A stretch of DNA of 17,448 nucleotides from Gnomoniopsis sp. IMI 355080 (lineage: Eukaryota > Ascomycota > Sordariomycetes > Diaporthales > Gnomoniaceae), in the NCBI GenBank assembly GCA_027946555.1, contig JAPEVC010000402.1, positions 1 through 17,448 of the forward strand, read 5' to 3'. Each line of letters begins with the position of its first letter. The stretch's first letter is position 1. Positions 1 to 11,266 of the stretch are shown in pieces. Position numbers and translations under genes: made by a program. The notes beneath the pieces were generated by a model that made no database searches, was not told the origin of the DNA, and was given only the letters and a program-made list of their open reading frames with translations.

Positions 1-22
1 GTAGAGGCGCTTCCATAGCTGT

Positions 23-34
23 GGGGGGGGGGGG
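23..34 (+). repeat. G12 homopolymer run
   Basis: Twelve consecutive G residues. This is one of five G or C runs of 10-12 in the non-coding parts of the window. It may be length-variable and prone to sequencing error. Confidence 0.95.
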
Positions 35-729
35 AGTGGGGATGGAGGTTTTGCCGGGGTGTGGGTGTTCCAGCTCGTTTGTGATAACCTACATTGGCAG
101 TAAAGTATAGGGAAGTACAGTACACACCCGTCAGGAAAGACCTTGCGTGAACTGTTGCTCGTCCAGATCTAAGCATCCTGGGAATTGTGTCTGAGAAAGG
201 CGAGTCAAGAAAGACGGATATGGAATACTTCCGGCGTAAATACGGGGTGACGTTGATTATTATTTGGTGTAGACGCGCCAGCCGCCCGAGTAGTTAGTGG
301 GACCCATGAAGCATGTCGTAGACACAAGAGAGAGGAAAAAAAGACGATCAGACCCAAGACATGTCGTCGATGAGAGACTTGCATCTTGCGCACTGACTTT
401 TTCGGTCGGGACGTCCCTGCGTGCAGATTCCTTGTCCCACAACGCGGATCAGCGAACGGTCCGAAAAGGTTTGTCAGGGATGGGCCTGGTCTTGTTTGTC
501 TGGGGCACTGGAGATGCCAACTCTTGGCTATTTTCTGCCGAGGCCGAGATAGGGTGGGTAGGTACTCCGTACATGTACCTATTCCATTATTAGTCTTCCA
601 ACGACAAACGACGCCGCCGGGAATACGACAAACGCAAAGAAAGCAGCAGTGTTTTCTTTGAGTGTCCTGCGTAAGTTTCAAGACTGATGATTTGTCAAGT
701 CCACGCGACGTCTCATTGCCTGCATTACG

Positions 730-755
730 CACACACACACACACATAAACACACA
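730..755 (+). repeat. CA dinucleotide repeat
   Basis: An uninterrupted (CA)8 at 730-745 is followed after a short break by CACACA at 750-755. It is a typical microsatellite in non-coding DNA. Confidence 0.95.
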
Positions 756-843
756 TATGCATGGCTTGCAGCATCGACGGCGAGGTGGGCATGGTAATAC
801 CCTTGAAGGCTTCCCGAGTGGCGCATGAGCTGACAGTACGGAA

Positions 844-881
844 TACACATCCACACATCCACACACACGCCCACACACACC
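844..881 (+). repeat. Imperfect CA-rich repeat
   Basis: A run of CACA units broken by TC and GC steps, containing two copies of ACACATCC followed by CACACAC blocks. It lies about 90 nt after the purer CA repeat at 730-755. Confidence 0.9.
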
Positions 882-1629
882 TGACGGATGCAATGAAGGG
901 AGGGCCCGCTTCGATAAAGAAAGATTGGCCTAGCGGGTTGTGACATGAAAGATGGGCGCACGATGAAAATCAATAAGTTAAAAAAACAGGGGTGAAAAAG
1001 AGGACATTGTTTAAACGTCCAGCGCGTGCGGCATCTACATACGTCAAAACAGGGTATGCGGACTTTGATGGGACGGCACAAGGCTGAGATTTGGGGGAGC
1101 GGCTAGCCGCAGATGAGACAGTGACGCAGATGGTGGGTTGAGCGTGAACGATGTGATGGACGCGGACGGGCCTCGTTGACGCTTTTGTCGCTGCCAAGAA
1201 GGGACAATGATGTTCTATCGTTAGAGGCGCCGTCAAGAAGGAAGAAGAAAAAAAGGTTGGTGATGGTATAGATCCTGAGGGACGCCCCCTCCCCGGTCAC
1301 GCCCGTGTAGTCGCACCTTGCCCCCCTGGGGCGTGATATCTACCTACCGGTGTGCCAGAGACGGTTTTTCTTGTAGATGCCTACAGCTATACCAGCCACA
1401 CCGTTCGGATCATCCTTCCCGTGATCGTAGCGAATGACCACAACAGAACATTGGCCTCCTGGCCCGCAGAAGAGGGTGCGCTCGCCCACCCCTTTTTTTC
1501 TATCTCCCCCTTCGAGCTTGTGCGACGTTACTTACTTGTTTTGCAAACGAAGTGGTCAGAATAAGGAGTTTCCCAAATAGAAACCAGCACTTTTACTGGT
1601 GAGTTTGTGCATCTCGCTTCCCAAAGGGG

Positions 1630-1652
1630 GTGTGTGTGTTTGTGTGTGTGTG
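1630..1652 (+). repeat. GT dinucleotide repeat
   Basis: Two GT runs separated by one TT step. This is the opposite strand sense to the CA repeats upstream. Confidence 0.95.
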
Positions 1653-1993
1653 GTATGGGTAGAAGACCCCAATTCGACTACCTACAATCGGGAGAGGCGA
1701 ATTCACCGGACCGGACTACATTTTCGGATCCGGATGGTGGACCGGGGGTTTCCCAGCACGACGGTCTTGTACAACGCAAGACTCAACCAGAAAGTACAGT
1801 ACACGATGTTCCCTTTTTTTTTTCTTTTTCCCTGTTTCTCTTATTTCCATCGTAGATTGTATTGTCGATCCGAACGTGATCATACATCATGCAGCAACGA
1901 TCCGAAACGCGAACACAACACTAGCGGTGCAGCATGGCGGGCATGGGGTGGTGGAAATGCAGATTACCCTTTTGGCGAAAACTTATTATAGGC

Positions 1994-2009
1994 CGACTCG
2001 GCCGAGTCG
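1994..2009. promoter_or_regulatory. 16-bp perfect palindrome, possible Zn2Cys6 factor site
   Basis: CGACTCGGCCGAGTCG is its own reverse complement over all 16 bases. The centre holds abutting CGG and CCG triplets, the half-sites that fungal Zn2Cys6 transcription factors recognise. A regulatory role is inference. A palindrome of this length is expected by chance roughly once in four windows of this size, so it is suggestive only. Confidence 0.3.
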
Positions 2010-2507
2010 CTTCCGAACACTTATCTCCCACCAGATGCTGAAAGTGCGTGAGTGTGGCGCCCTACGGAGGATGTGACGATAATCTATTATATCCTGTGTT
2101 TTTTTGTTATGTATGCGCCCATGCAGTTTGTGCCCCTGATGTCTTATAGTTGGGGCGCATTCTTGCAGCGCGAGTACTTGATAACAAGATGGCATAGCCG
2201 CGATAAGGATGGGATAGATATTTGGGACGAAAACCCCAAGAATAAAAAGAAAGAAGCGCTACACCCGTGGTATCTTTACCTAACTAGGTATGTATACAAG
2301 CGCCTTTTTAGATAGACCGCGCCCTACAGCGGCTGGTAATATTCCCACGAGTGTCTTGAAGTATCGGCAGTTTTCGCATTCCAGATAATGAACGATCCCA
2401 AATACCCGGATGGCATTTGGGATACTGCAACATCAAACGGCCTTCTTGCATTACCATGCATCCAACCTCCAACCTCCAGCGCTGTTCACAGCCCGTGGCA
2501 GGCACAT

Positions 2508-2522
2508 ACACACACACACACA
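2508..2522 (+). repeat. CA dinucleotide repeat
   Basis: An uninterrupted (CA)7 at 2509-2522. A further CA run lies at 2600-2610. Confidence 0.95.
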
Positions 2523-2632
2523 CGAATACAGACATACAAGGACGCCCCGTATAGCACGCGCACACCTATAAGCCTATATTACCATGTCATAGACTTCCTC
2601 ACACACACACTCCCTCTTCTACCACCGAGTCA

Positions 2633-2642
2633 GGGGGGGGGG
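2633..2642 (+). repeat. G10 homopolymer run
   Basis: Ten consecutive G residues in gene-free DNA, shortly after the CA run at 2600-2610. Confidence 0.95.
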
Positions 2643-3321
2643 CCGTAACGACAGTTTCCCTTATCTACTGGACCTTTTCATCGCCCCGTCTTAACAAGTA
2701 CAAGTAGCATATTGTCTCCACCTGCATAGAAGAGTCCTCCTGGCGTTGTAACAGTGCCGCTGACCCAAACTCTTGTGACCCCCACATTGCTTTTTCCTTT
2801 CCCCTAGAGCCCAAATGCACAAAGTAGATCCGGAACAAGCTCCCGGAGCGAATGGTATCTGTCCAATTTACAATATGTCATTGACTTGGTAAGGGGTGTG
2901 TGTCGTTGATGGGTAGGTTCGGCTTGTTTTTCTCTTCCCCAGAATATTTCTTTTTCCCTACCGGCAGTGGACCGTTCGAAAGGTGGGCCCTTGCATGGTG
3001 TTTTTTAGTCTAGGCGGTGGTCGTGTGTGTGTGGTGGCATGGCGAGCTTCCCCAAGTTCATTGGGAATTTTGACACATGTCTCTTTACTGGTCCCGAGCA
3101 TTCCGGCCATTACGAGATGATGTACGCAATACCTTGGAAAACTCCAGTATTTCTAATTTATTAGGTTGATATGTAAGCTGACAAAGAAAATCGTGCCTTC
3201 CTCCCCCCGAGGGTGGTGGTGGAAGAGGCCTGTATGTACGAGCACGATGCGGATCGTGGTTGGGGTTCGGCACTTGAATCAAGCCACAATTCGGTCACCG
3301 GCCCACCCGCCGAAGAGAGAT

Positions 3322-3332
3322 GGGGGGGGGGG
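3322..3332 (+). repeat. G11 homopolymer run
   Basis: Eleven consecutive G residues. A GGTGGTGG-type stretch lies about 110 nt upstream, so local G-rich structure on this strand is possible. Confidence 0.95.
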
Positions 3333-3804
3333 AGGCTGGTGTGCGGCCAAGATTTGCGAGAATACTTCCGACTCGTCCTGTAGTCTGTTATAGTGCTTGC
3401 ATACCCACAGCACCGAACTGGGAGCATACATGCAGACATGGGAGGGAGGTCGACCTTCTTTTTAGTTCCGGTCCTCACTATAGCCGAAAGAGGTTCAATT
3501 GAGTTGTCCTTTTTTGCCTCTCTATGAAGTGTACAAGCACACGTAGCCACGAAAACTTCATGCTTTTCCCATTTTTTTTACTTCTTTCTTGCCACGTTCC
3601 CTAAATGCCACGGCTTTTTATTTCTTTTCTTTGTCCTATTGTTCTTGTATTACCCGCAGCCTATTTAGCTATTACATTGTTCGCTGACCGGGACCCAGTA
3701 CGTCGGGAATTCTAGCGCTTACTACATCCCTTACCCAGCTCAAAAAGGACCAAAAAAAGGCCGGACCCCGACGCCGTCCGATCTTTAGCATGTTTGCAAC
3801 GTGG

Positions 3805-3840
3805 GATGCTCACCGCCTGCCGCAGATGATGGTGAGCATC
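3805..3840. repeat. Inverted repeat, 10-bp perfect stem and 16-nt loop
   Basis: The left arm GATGCTCACC (3805-3814) is the exact reverse complement of the right arm GGTGAGCATC (3831-3840). The loop is 3815-3830. As RNA it would form a stable hairpin. It is not followed by a T run on either side that would suggest a simple terminator. No adjacent gene explains it. Confidence 0.6.
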
Positions 3841-4645
3841 ATAGGAACTTTGCTTAGGTGATTTAGCGGGTGGCGTTTGCTCTCCACACTTTTGATAAGA
3901 GGTTTATCCCAGGTGGCAGGGTGGAAAGTGAGAAAAAGAGAGTGAGAGAGAGAGTTGACAGAAGCGGGAATCGAGAAACTGGGGCAGCACACAGGGATAT
4001 TGCTTGTTTTGTTATACATAGTATCTGGTTGCCCATCGTGCCGGCCCCCGGTCTGCCTCATCTTAGCTGCACGCGGCCGCTTTGGGAAGTGTAGTTAGCT
4101 GGGAAGACCTTGGATACTCGTGCGATTGCTAGGCTGACAGAGGAGAAAATGGGTACGGGGAGGCGGTTGGGTGACAAAATTGACTGACACGAGAAATGGC
4201 TGGATTTATGCGATGAGGATAGGGTTGAACTTGCAAAGGAAGATGGTTGGTGGATTGTTGTATTTACACACACGGGCTGTGTATGGTGTGTTGGTATTAC
4301 ACATGTCGTTCTGGGGTGGATACCTAACGTATTGTTTATGCAAAAGCAGCATGTCTCTCGTGTAAGCCATCCAACGAACCGTCTCTCGCCTGTGCCATGG
4401 ACATTTATCTAATCCTAGGTACGCGAACCGAAAAAGGGCGACATCATTTCGATCAGTCACGGGCGCTCGTCCCGCTCATGGAACCCGCCCCCAGCAGATC
4501 ACCCAAGGGCGAGACATTCTCTGCCGTGCACAGAAGTAGATCCACACCCTTATTACCCCCACACACCAAACTGGTCTGCCTGCCCATGGAAATCACCGCC
4601 GCGAGCTGGAACGACTACCTAAGCCACTTCTTGCTGTGATGGGAA

Positions 4646-4657
4646 CCCCCCCCCCCC
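4646..4657 (+). repeat. C12 homopolymer run
   Basis: Twelve consecutive C residues, equivalent to G12 on the minus strand. Confidence 0.95.
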
Positions 4658-6943
4658 AAAATATCGGCCTAAACAACAAGGAAGTTTACGGAAAGTAAAA
4701 GCGAGTCAAGCGGAAAATCCAATTACTTGGTCCATTGCCCAATCCATCCACACTACTACGAGACGTGAATTGCTTCTTCCGAACAAGACGTATGAACTAT
4801 TCTGTCTATTCCCTTTCTTGCCTGCCGGGAGGGAATAAATCGCGGGGCGTTTCGAGTTGAGTTGCAAAGATACTGTCCATGTCAGGTATCAATTTCGCAG
4901 CGATGCCCCCGCGGTGTCCCACGCTGGGCAAAAAGGCATGTTGATGGGTTTGTACCCAAGTATATGATCACAGTTGATGGAGAATTAAAAAAGATGGGGA
5001 GGAGGGGTATTGGCAAAAATACGATTTCTTGGGTAAAAGGTCCATGTTAGTGAGGGAGGCGAATTCATGAGCTACCCCCTCCAGCTGATGGAAATGGTAC
5101 GGCAGTACAGCACATGTAGTGCACATGTGGGGGGATACAATCAATGCCGGGAAGATGCAAGTGCACAAAATATGTACAGTACTTGAATACCTGGCAAGAG
5201 CCTAGGTACACAAGTGAAAAAAGTGTACATAGTCCACTCCGTTTTACATTTCTCAGCACAGCCAAAAAAACACAAGTGACATGCTGGGGTGGTCGTTCTG
5301 GTTCCCTGCTGATCCCTTCTGACTACCACACACACCCTTCCTTCATCCATCCCAAGGAGGAAATCCGTGGTGGTACTAAATACATAGGTAGCGGCACCCT
5401 CCTTCGAACATGTCACAGGTTGCAAAGTGGAACGTACCTAGTCTCTCTTATGGTCTTGGGTGACTTAATCCGCGTATTGCCGCTCATATTAGCAACCAAG
5501 GCCCACGAGAACTTGTTCGTAATCCATCACACTTTGTTCATTGTTCCTTTTCCTACCTACCTCTCTTCTTACTTGTCCGTTCCCATAACCTATACTCACC
5601 TGTGGGTCATTATCCAGTTCACAGACGGTCTACTCCTGACCGCAACGGACACGCCATTATATCACCCAGTCGAACGCTTTCTGTTATTATTGTTGTGCTT
5701 CTTTGGGGTCGATCCGAGAAACCTGGACGGGCCAAAGCTTACTGCAGCACGCGCCCGAGCACACCATTGGAGAAAGAACCAAAGAAAGACCAAAATAAAA
5801 GAGCTGGGCAGACGTGCAGTTGCATCCTGGTCTCGTCTCCTCTTTTTGGACGACCCAGATTGTCGGCAACCTGCTGGTCCGAGCTGACCGTGGAGTTAGT
5901 GAGACGATCCACAATTCGGGACGGAGATTCATCCAGGAGGCCTTTCCCTTCAAGTCAAGAGAGCATTTTCGATTGACGCCAGAAGCTACAAGCATACTCG
6001 TATGATTGTTTGTTTGTTTGGTCTATCGTTCCCCCTTCTCGATAGGACAAGACGGAGACTATATTCGGAAAATTCACCAACTTTCAGGCCCTCCACGTTC
6101 TGGACCTGATGCCCGTCCTCTTATACCTATACCGTGAGTAGGATCAACGATCTACGACGACAAGGTGGTGGTGGATCATTCTGTGGACCATACGAGACGC
6201 GATCCGAAGCGAAGAAGACGATCGGCGACAGCATTGTGTGGGCACCATCGTGGAAATAAAGACGACATTCGACTTGAATTATCTCCGCGATAACGAACGA
6301 CATAATTATTGTCCTTTCGCCTCCTCGCGCCTATTACCTCCTTGGTCATTATATTACCTTGGGTCACAAACAGGAGGGAACTATCGACGAGTTTCATATT
6401 CTGGGTGAGAATTTTCCTATTCGTGTTTTCCCAAAGAAAGAAGAAAAGGAAAGCCTCCTATCAGCCGTCCCCCTATGACATATTCCTTTTTTTCTTTACT
6501 TTTTCTTTCCCACATGGGAAATTCTGGGGTCAACTCCACCATCCGTCTTTGCCACAATTCTTACTTATTCTTAGCCCTCGTGGAAAGTTTACTAGGCCCC
6601 TGGAAACGGTTCATCAAAATCAAAGCACCGTTGCGACCCGTCGTCGTCCCAAAGTTTAAAAAAAAAAAGGGTACCCAAATAAGAGGTACAACTTTAACTG
6701 TGGGAGGCAAAGAGCCAACGTTATCGCCGCCAAGCACTGACGTTCCCCCCCGGCCTTATCGCTCGGATTACCTCCTCGTCCTCCCTCAACCCCTCACCGC
6801 TTGAGCCCACCCGCCCCTCACTCCAGCGCGCAAGCTTGGCTGCACCCGGCCATTTGCAGCCAGAGACAATTTTCTTACAGGGGTATAGGGTACCTAGGGC
6901 CGCCATTGACTTCTAGGCCCCTCTCCCTGGCAACCCAGCAACA

Positions 6944-9869
6944 ATGCTCTCGAGTGCAGTACCAACAAGTGCGGGGCATTTCCCGTCCAACCCACTAAAT
7001 CTGAATAATCTGAGCCTGAACAATCATCATCCTTGGGCCCAGCAGCAGCCGCAGCCGCACCACCAACCGCAGCAGCAGCAGTTACAGCACATGCATTCCA
7101 CTTCTCAGGCACAGTCCTTGCCAAAACCCTCGCCTCTCTCTTCTGCCGACAACGCCCCACGATCCACCCACCTCAACGCCGTCCAGGCCGTTCACACCTA
7201 CTACAGCACCCCGTCCTCGTCCTCTGCCTATACACACGCAAACAGTTCGACAACCACCACAAACTCCAATTCGACGTCGACCTCGAGTCTCGGCACCTTT
7301 TCGCCGCCGCAGCAGCAGCACCCCAAGTTGAGGCGCATGCCCGGCGGAGCAAATCTTGCCGAGTATCGTCAACAACAACATCAACCACAACCTTCTTCTG
7401 CTGCTGCTGGTCCTCCACCACCACGACACGCCCGCGCGAGAACAACTAGTCTCAGCATCCCTAAAACCTCCACCTCTTCTTCCAACAATATGTCCGTCAA
7501 CGGCGCCACATCACCACAGTCTGCAAGAGGCATGTCCTCCATCAATGCCATCGCCGCGGGGCCAGGGCCGGCACCTACGTCGGCGGAGGGTTCTGGTCAG
7601 GGCAGAGCGGGATTCGACGGTCCAAGGAGTCCACCGAGTATGTGCCTTGAGTTTTCCTTTTTTGCCTCACCTACAGAGTCACCCTTCTTTCGCGATACCT
7701 TCAATGGCAATCACAGCTCCAAAGTCAATCTGTCAATCGAGATACCTGGTCGCTAGCAGAAAGACTATGTCCAATCCCTCGGCAGATCCCCCGCCTTGGT
7801 GCGACATCGCGTCGTCCACCTTACCACTCCGCCACCCCTTCCCCCAGCGACATCACCACCATCAGCACGTCTTCCTCTCGCAAATTCGTGCATAATACGA
7901 ACGTGCAATTGTGTCCCGCAAGACTTTCTTCAGAACTCAATTGACCCAAGACTGACTCGCAATCTTCATCACAGACACCTCCCACGTGCCCTGCAAATTC
8001 TTCCGGCAAGGCGCCTGCCAGGCCGGTGCCGCATGTCCCTTTAGCCACGACCTTGGTGCCGCCTCCGAAACCGTCTGCAAATATTTCGCAAAGGTATGCC
8101 GTTTCCTGTCTTTTTTCAGCCTGATATTTTTACACGAGCCACCACCGTTTGGCTGGTTGGGCTAGTTCTTCTTGCCTGGGCGTGGAACCATGTGGTCCTA
8201 CGCGTCTGAGACCTTTTGGTGCGACGGTCCCACGGTACACGGCAGAAAGGACATGCCAGCCAGCCAGGCACAACACAACGTAATAGTTACCCAAATCTGA
8301 CCTGACATTTTCTTTTCTTTTCTACAGGGCAACTGCAAGTTCGGTCCGAAATGCGCAAACATTCACATCCTTCCCACTGGCCACCGCGTCCAGTATGGCA
8401 AGAACGGCGTCACCATATCACAAGGCCTCAACTTTGGCAACCGCGTGAACCCAATGGCTTATGGCCACTCCTCCAATTCGGCCCTCACCAACTCGTTCAT
8501 GCGTGCAGAGGCCGTCCCTCCCTATACCTCGTACGCCAATGCCACCGACGACCGGTACAGACAGGGCTTGGCCAGACAAGGCAGTCTGGATAACGGCGTT
8601 CCTACAATCGATACCCAGTACAGCGGTCCCACATCCCCCTACGGCTCACCACACGGTGGCGACGACGCACGCATGGGTTTTGGTCTCTCGCCTGTATCAG
8701 CCGCCAAAGGCCTATCCGTCCTCGACGCTCCGCTCCCAGCCTCCTTCGACTCGAATGGTATCTCCCTAGCCGCGCGATACGGGCCCTGGCCGGCTTCTGT
8801 CCCCAACAAATTCGGCATCGAATCGCCCACACCCTCTCTAAGCAACGCCAAAGACTCACGCACCTCCGAGACGCTCAAGATGCTTCACACCTCAGCGTTT
8901 GGCTCGAGCGAGCACCTCTCACCGTCGCAGCTCGGCGGCGACGCAGATGCCCTCATGGGCGCAAGTCCACCGCAGCACCCCATCGGCGAGGAGTTCTTTC
9001 CTAGGCGACAGATGCACAGTAGTAGCAGTCGGTACGCCAAGCCGCGACTGCTCAGCTCGAGCGCGCCAAAGGTCGACCGCGACTGGGACGACAACTTTTT
9101 GTTTCTGGAGGAGGACTATGTGCCCAGCGAGCTAGCGAGCGAGTTGCTCACCCCGGCGGAAAAGGCTCGCCGCGGCAGCGTGCGCATGGCGGCCGACAAC
9201 ATTGAGCAGCCGACGTCGGGATCGGGCGAGAACAGCGCAAAGTACGGGAGCCCAATCGGCGCGGCGAGTCCCAGCCGCTGGGGGCCATTGTTCCAGCGTC
9301 AACAGGAAGAAGGCGGGTCCGGTGCACTGGGCAAATCCCTCAAGGGCGCAAGCGCCTTTGGCCACGTAGGCAGCCCGCTGCGGAACTCAAGCCTGGCGTC
9401 CGGCATTGACATGATTGGCAACAGGGGCCAGAATGGCACCCACAGTAACAGGCCGAGTCTGGCTGGGAGCCGGACAGCGAGTGGCAGCACGCCGGGGGGT
9501 GTAGATGGTTTGAGCGCGCTGACGCAGCAGATCCAGCGGACAAGGCTGGGCGATGATGGACCAGCGAGTTTAGGATCGAGCCCGCATTTGCACCCCGGTG
9601 CGGTGCGACAGCAGTCGAAGCTTGAGCGTCATGTGAGCAGCGGGTCGATGGGCGGGTCGACGTCGCGATTCACAACGCCGATTGATGAGGAGGATTCCAG
9701 TTTTGTGTTCAGTATGGAAGAGGATGAAGAGGCGGGCAAGAAGAGGGGCGGCGCAGCAAGTGGCGCTGGTTTTGGAAGTCTCGGAAGTGGTGGCAGTGGT
9801 TGGAGCTATGCTACTGTGGCCCAGAAGGCGGGTGGAGCAAAGGGCGTGGGAGCTGTTGATTCGCGATGA
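6944..9869 (+). CDS. CCCH zinc-finger protein with two fingers, Lee1/Cps3-like
   Basis: Three exons, 6944-7637, 7975-8093 and 8328-9869, give 784 residues. An in-frame TAG at 6914-6916 and the context CAACAATG support this start. Residues 1-231 are low complexity (Q, H, S, T, P). Two fingers of spacing C-x7-C-x5-C-x3-H follow: C238, C246, C252, H256 and C266, C274, C280, H284. The long C-terminal region is Ser/Gly-rich with an acidic block at 520-555 (WDDNFLFLEEDYVPS, then LLTPAEKARRGS) and FVFSMEEDEE from 730. Such fingers usually bind RNA in this family; yeast Lee1 has no settled function. Intron 1 is 337 nt and intron 2 is 234 nt; both have CTGAC branch points and CAG acceptors, and splicing joins SPP to NTSHVPCKFFR as I recall in relatives. 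Exon 1 has CAG-rich tracts near 7040-7090. The fold is secure; the targets are unknown. Confidence 0.93.
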
Positions 9870-11229
9870 ACGCCTCTTGCTCACCAGTAACGCTGCTTTC
9901 AAGCGGGACGATGCTCGAAGCGACATGGCTCTTTTCTGTGTGATGGCAACAGCATGTCAGCCTGATATGGACGAAATTTGTCGCCCAACGGGATTCACGG
10001 AACTGCTGAGTCTGGCTTGATCACATATACTCTTTACCCGCAGCAGACACCGATATCTGGGCCTAGCAGCTTTCGTTTGAGCTGTAAAAAGCGACGCGCC
10101 TTGCTCCGAAGAATCGACTACGCGCCACCCGCAGGCCTCTTGCAACGTGAGGGATGAAGGGAGAAGCTTCTTCCGGCTCATACGATTCCCCAATGCACTT
10201 GGCGGCGTGCTGGGCCCCGAGTGAGACGCGGTTGTGTCTACTGGGAGTTCGGGACTCAAGCAAACCAAGGAGCGGGAATTGGAAGCACAGGAGTCAGCGT
10301 GGGAGTTATATATACCAACGAAAGGTCGAGGCGAGGCAAGCGTGTTGCAGGCCATTTCTTTTTATTTTGTGGGCAAGATCAGATTGTTCCATTTTCATGT
10401 GGATTATTTCGCTTGGATTTGCGCGAATGAGAGGAGACAATTTCCGGGTGCGCTTTTGAGACCACACACAGGTATCATCTGAAAGGGAGCATAGATAAAC
10501 GGATTTGATAAAAACGGGAGGGAGAGAGGCCCGGGGAGGGGATTTAGAACACACAAAACTGGATGGGTTACTTATTATAGCATCTGGAGTTTTTCACTGT
10601 TCTTTTTCTGGCACCTTTCTTTTATTTGACAATATTCTTCTTTTCAGGATTTGCAATTATGTGTCTGTCGGGTACCGGTTATTCATCTCTTGGGTTTTCG
10701 GATTCGGGGGGGCCTTTGCCTCAGGGGAAATATATCCATCCACACATTACTTGGTGTGGCTTGTTATGGGCGGCTAGTTATCATTAGGGATTTTGCAAGT
10801 TAATTGGATTCGAGATTGAAGAGCTTTTCTTATATTTCTAGCATAGGGTCTAGGTAGGGGCTGAATGGGATCTTAATGGGTTTGAGTAGTGTGAATTACG
10901 AGACGGTGTGAACAGTCTGGTAGTTTATAACTTTTGTTGGTTCTAAGAGCAGCGTTGTCTGCTGTGATATGAATATCCTTGAAGAGGTGCATGGAATGAC
11001 AGTATGTGAACGAACGATGTCCGCAGTGTATTAATTTCGCTGTTATACTCGCCCAAAGCACATAGGCGCGCTTTTCTTTGTCGTACGAGGTCAAAAGTCC
11101 AGAGAAAGTTCGACACAACGCGCGCGGCGGCCCCCACCGCCCCAAAACTCGGTACCGGCCTCGGCGCAGCACACGACGACCGAGAGCACCTACTAGATCA
11201 GTGGAGGAGCAATGACGCAGCAGGGTTAT

Positions 11230-11234
11230 CCAAT
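11230..11234 (+). promoter_or_regulatory. CCAAT box upstream of the carrier gene
   Basis: CCAAT lies 166 nt before the carrier ATG, just upstream of the pyrimidine-rich tract. This distance is normal for the fungal CCAAT-binding (Hap) complex. Binding is inferred from sequence only. Confidence 0.4.
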
Positions 11235-11266
11235 TCTTTTTCAACCCTATCCTGACCGTCGACAAT

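Larger units (their letters stand above)
1..6943. other. Long stretch without a supportable gene; its end is the CCCH gene's probable promoter and leader
   Basis: I see no recognisable protein domain or spliced gene model on either strand here, and no tRNA or rRNA. Open frames of up to 247 codons (5144-5887, +) exist but carry no motif I recognise, and their third codon positions lack the G/C bias of the four real genes. The stretch holds dinucleotide repeats, G and C runs of 10-12, short palindromes and many TACCTA/TAGGTA elements. From about 6300 it becomes pyrimidine-rich, with T tracts near 6485-6510 and an 11-nt A run at 6658-6668, as is common in fungal promoters. No ATG lies between 6517 and 6943, which fits a transcribed leader for the downstream gene. 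A TTACAG at 6875-6880 after a pyrimidine run could be the acceptor of a leader intron; no donor could be fixed. No transposase, long terminal repeat or terminal inverted repeat was seen. Confidence 0.7.

Noticed and set aside
205..876. 223-codon open frame on the minus strand
   Set aside because: It runs through the CA repeats, giving Cys/Val runs. It has no domain, no splice logic and no coding-like third positions. Most likely chance.
844..881. CA-rich repeat considered as a CRISPR array or telomere-type repeat
   Set aside because: The units are dinucleotides without unique spacers, and this is eukaryotic nuclear DNA. It is an ordinary microsatellite.
7033..7895. Other plus-strand open frames within exon 1 and intron 1 of the CCCH gene
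   Set aside because: Shadows of a low-complexity coding exon. The chosen frame is the one that splices into the zinc fingers.
10162..10171. AGAAGCTTCT, resembling two heat-shock element units
   Set aside because: Only two inverted units, without a third, and placed in the 3' region of the CCCH gene.
11159..11164. CCTCGG upstream of the carrier, the FarA/FarB fatty-acid regulator motif
   Set aside because: A six-base motif is expected several times in the window on both strands. A single copy is not evidence.
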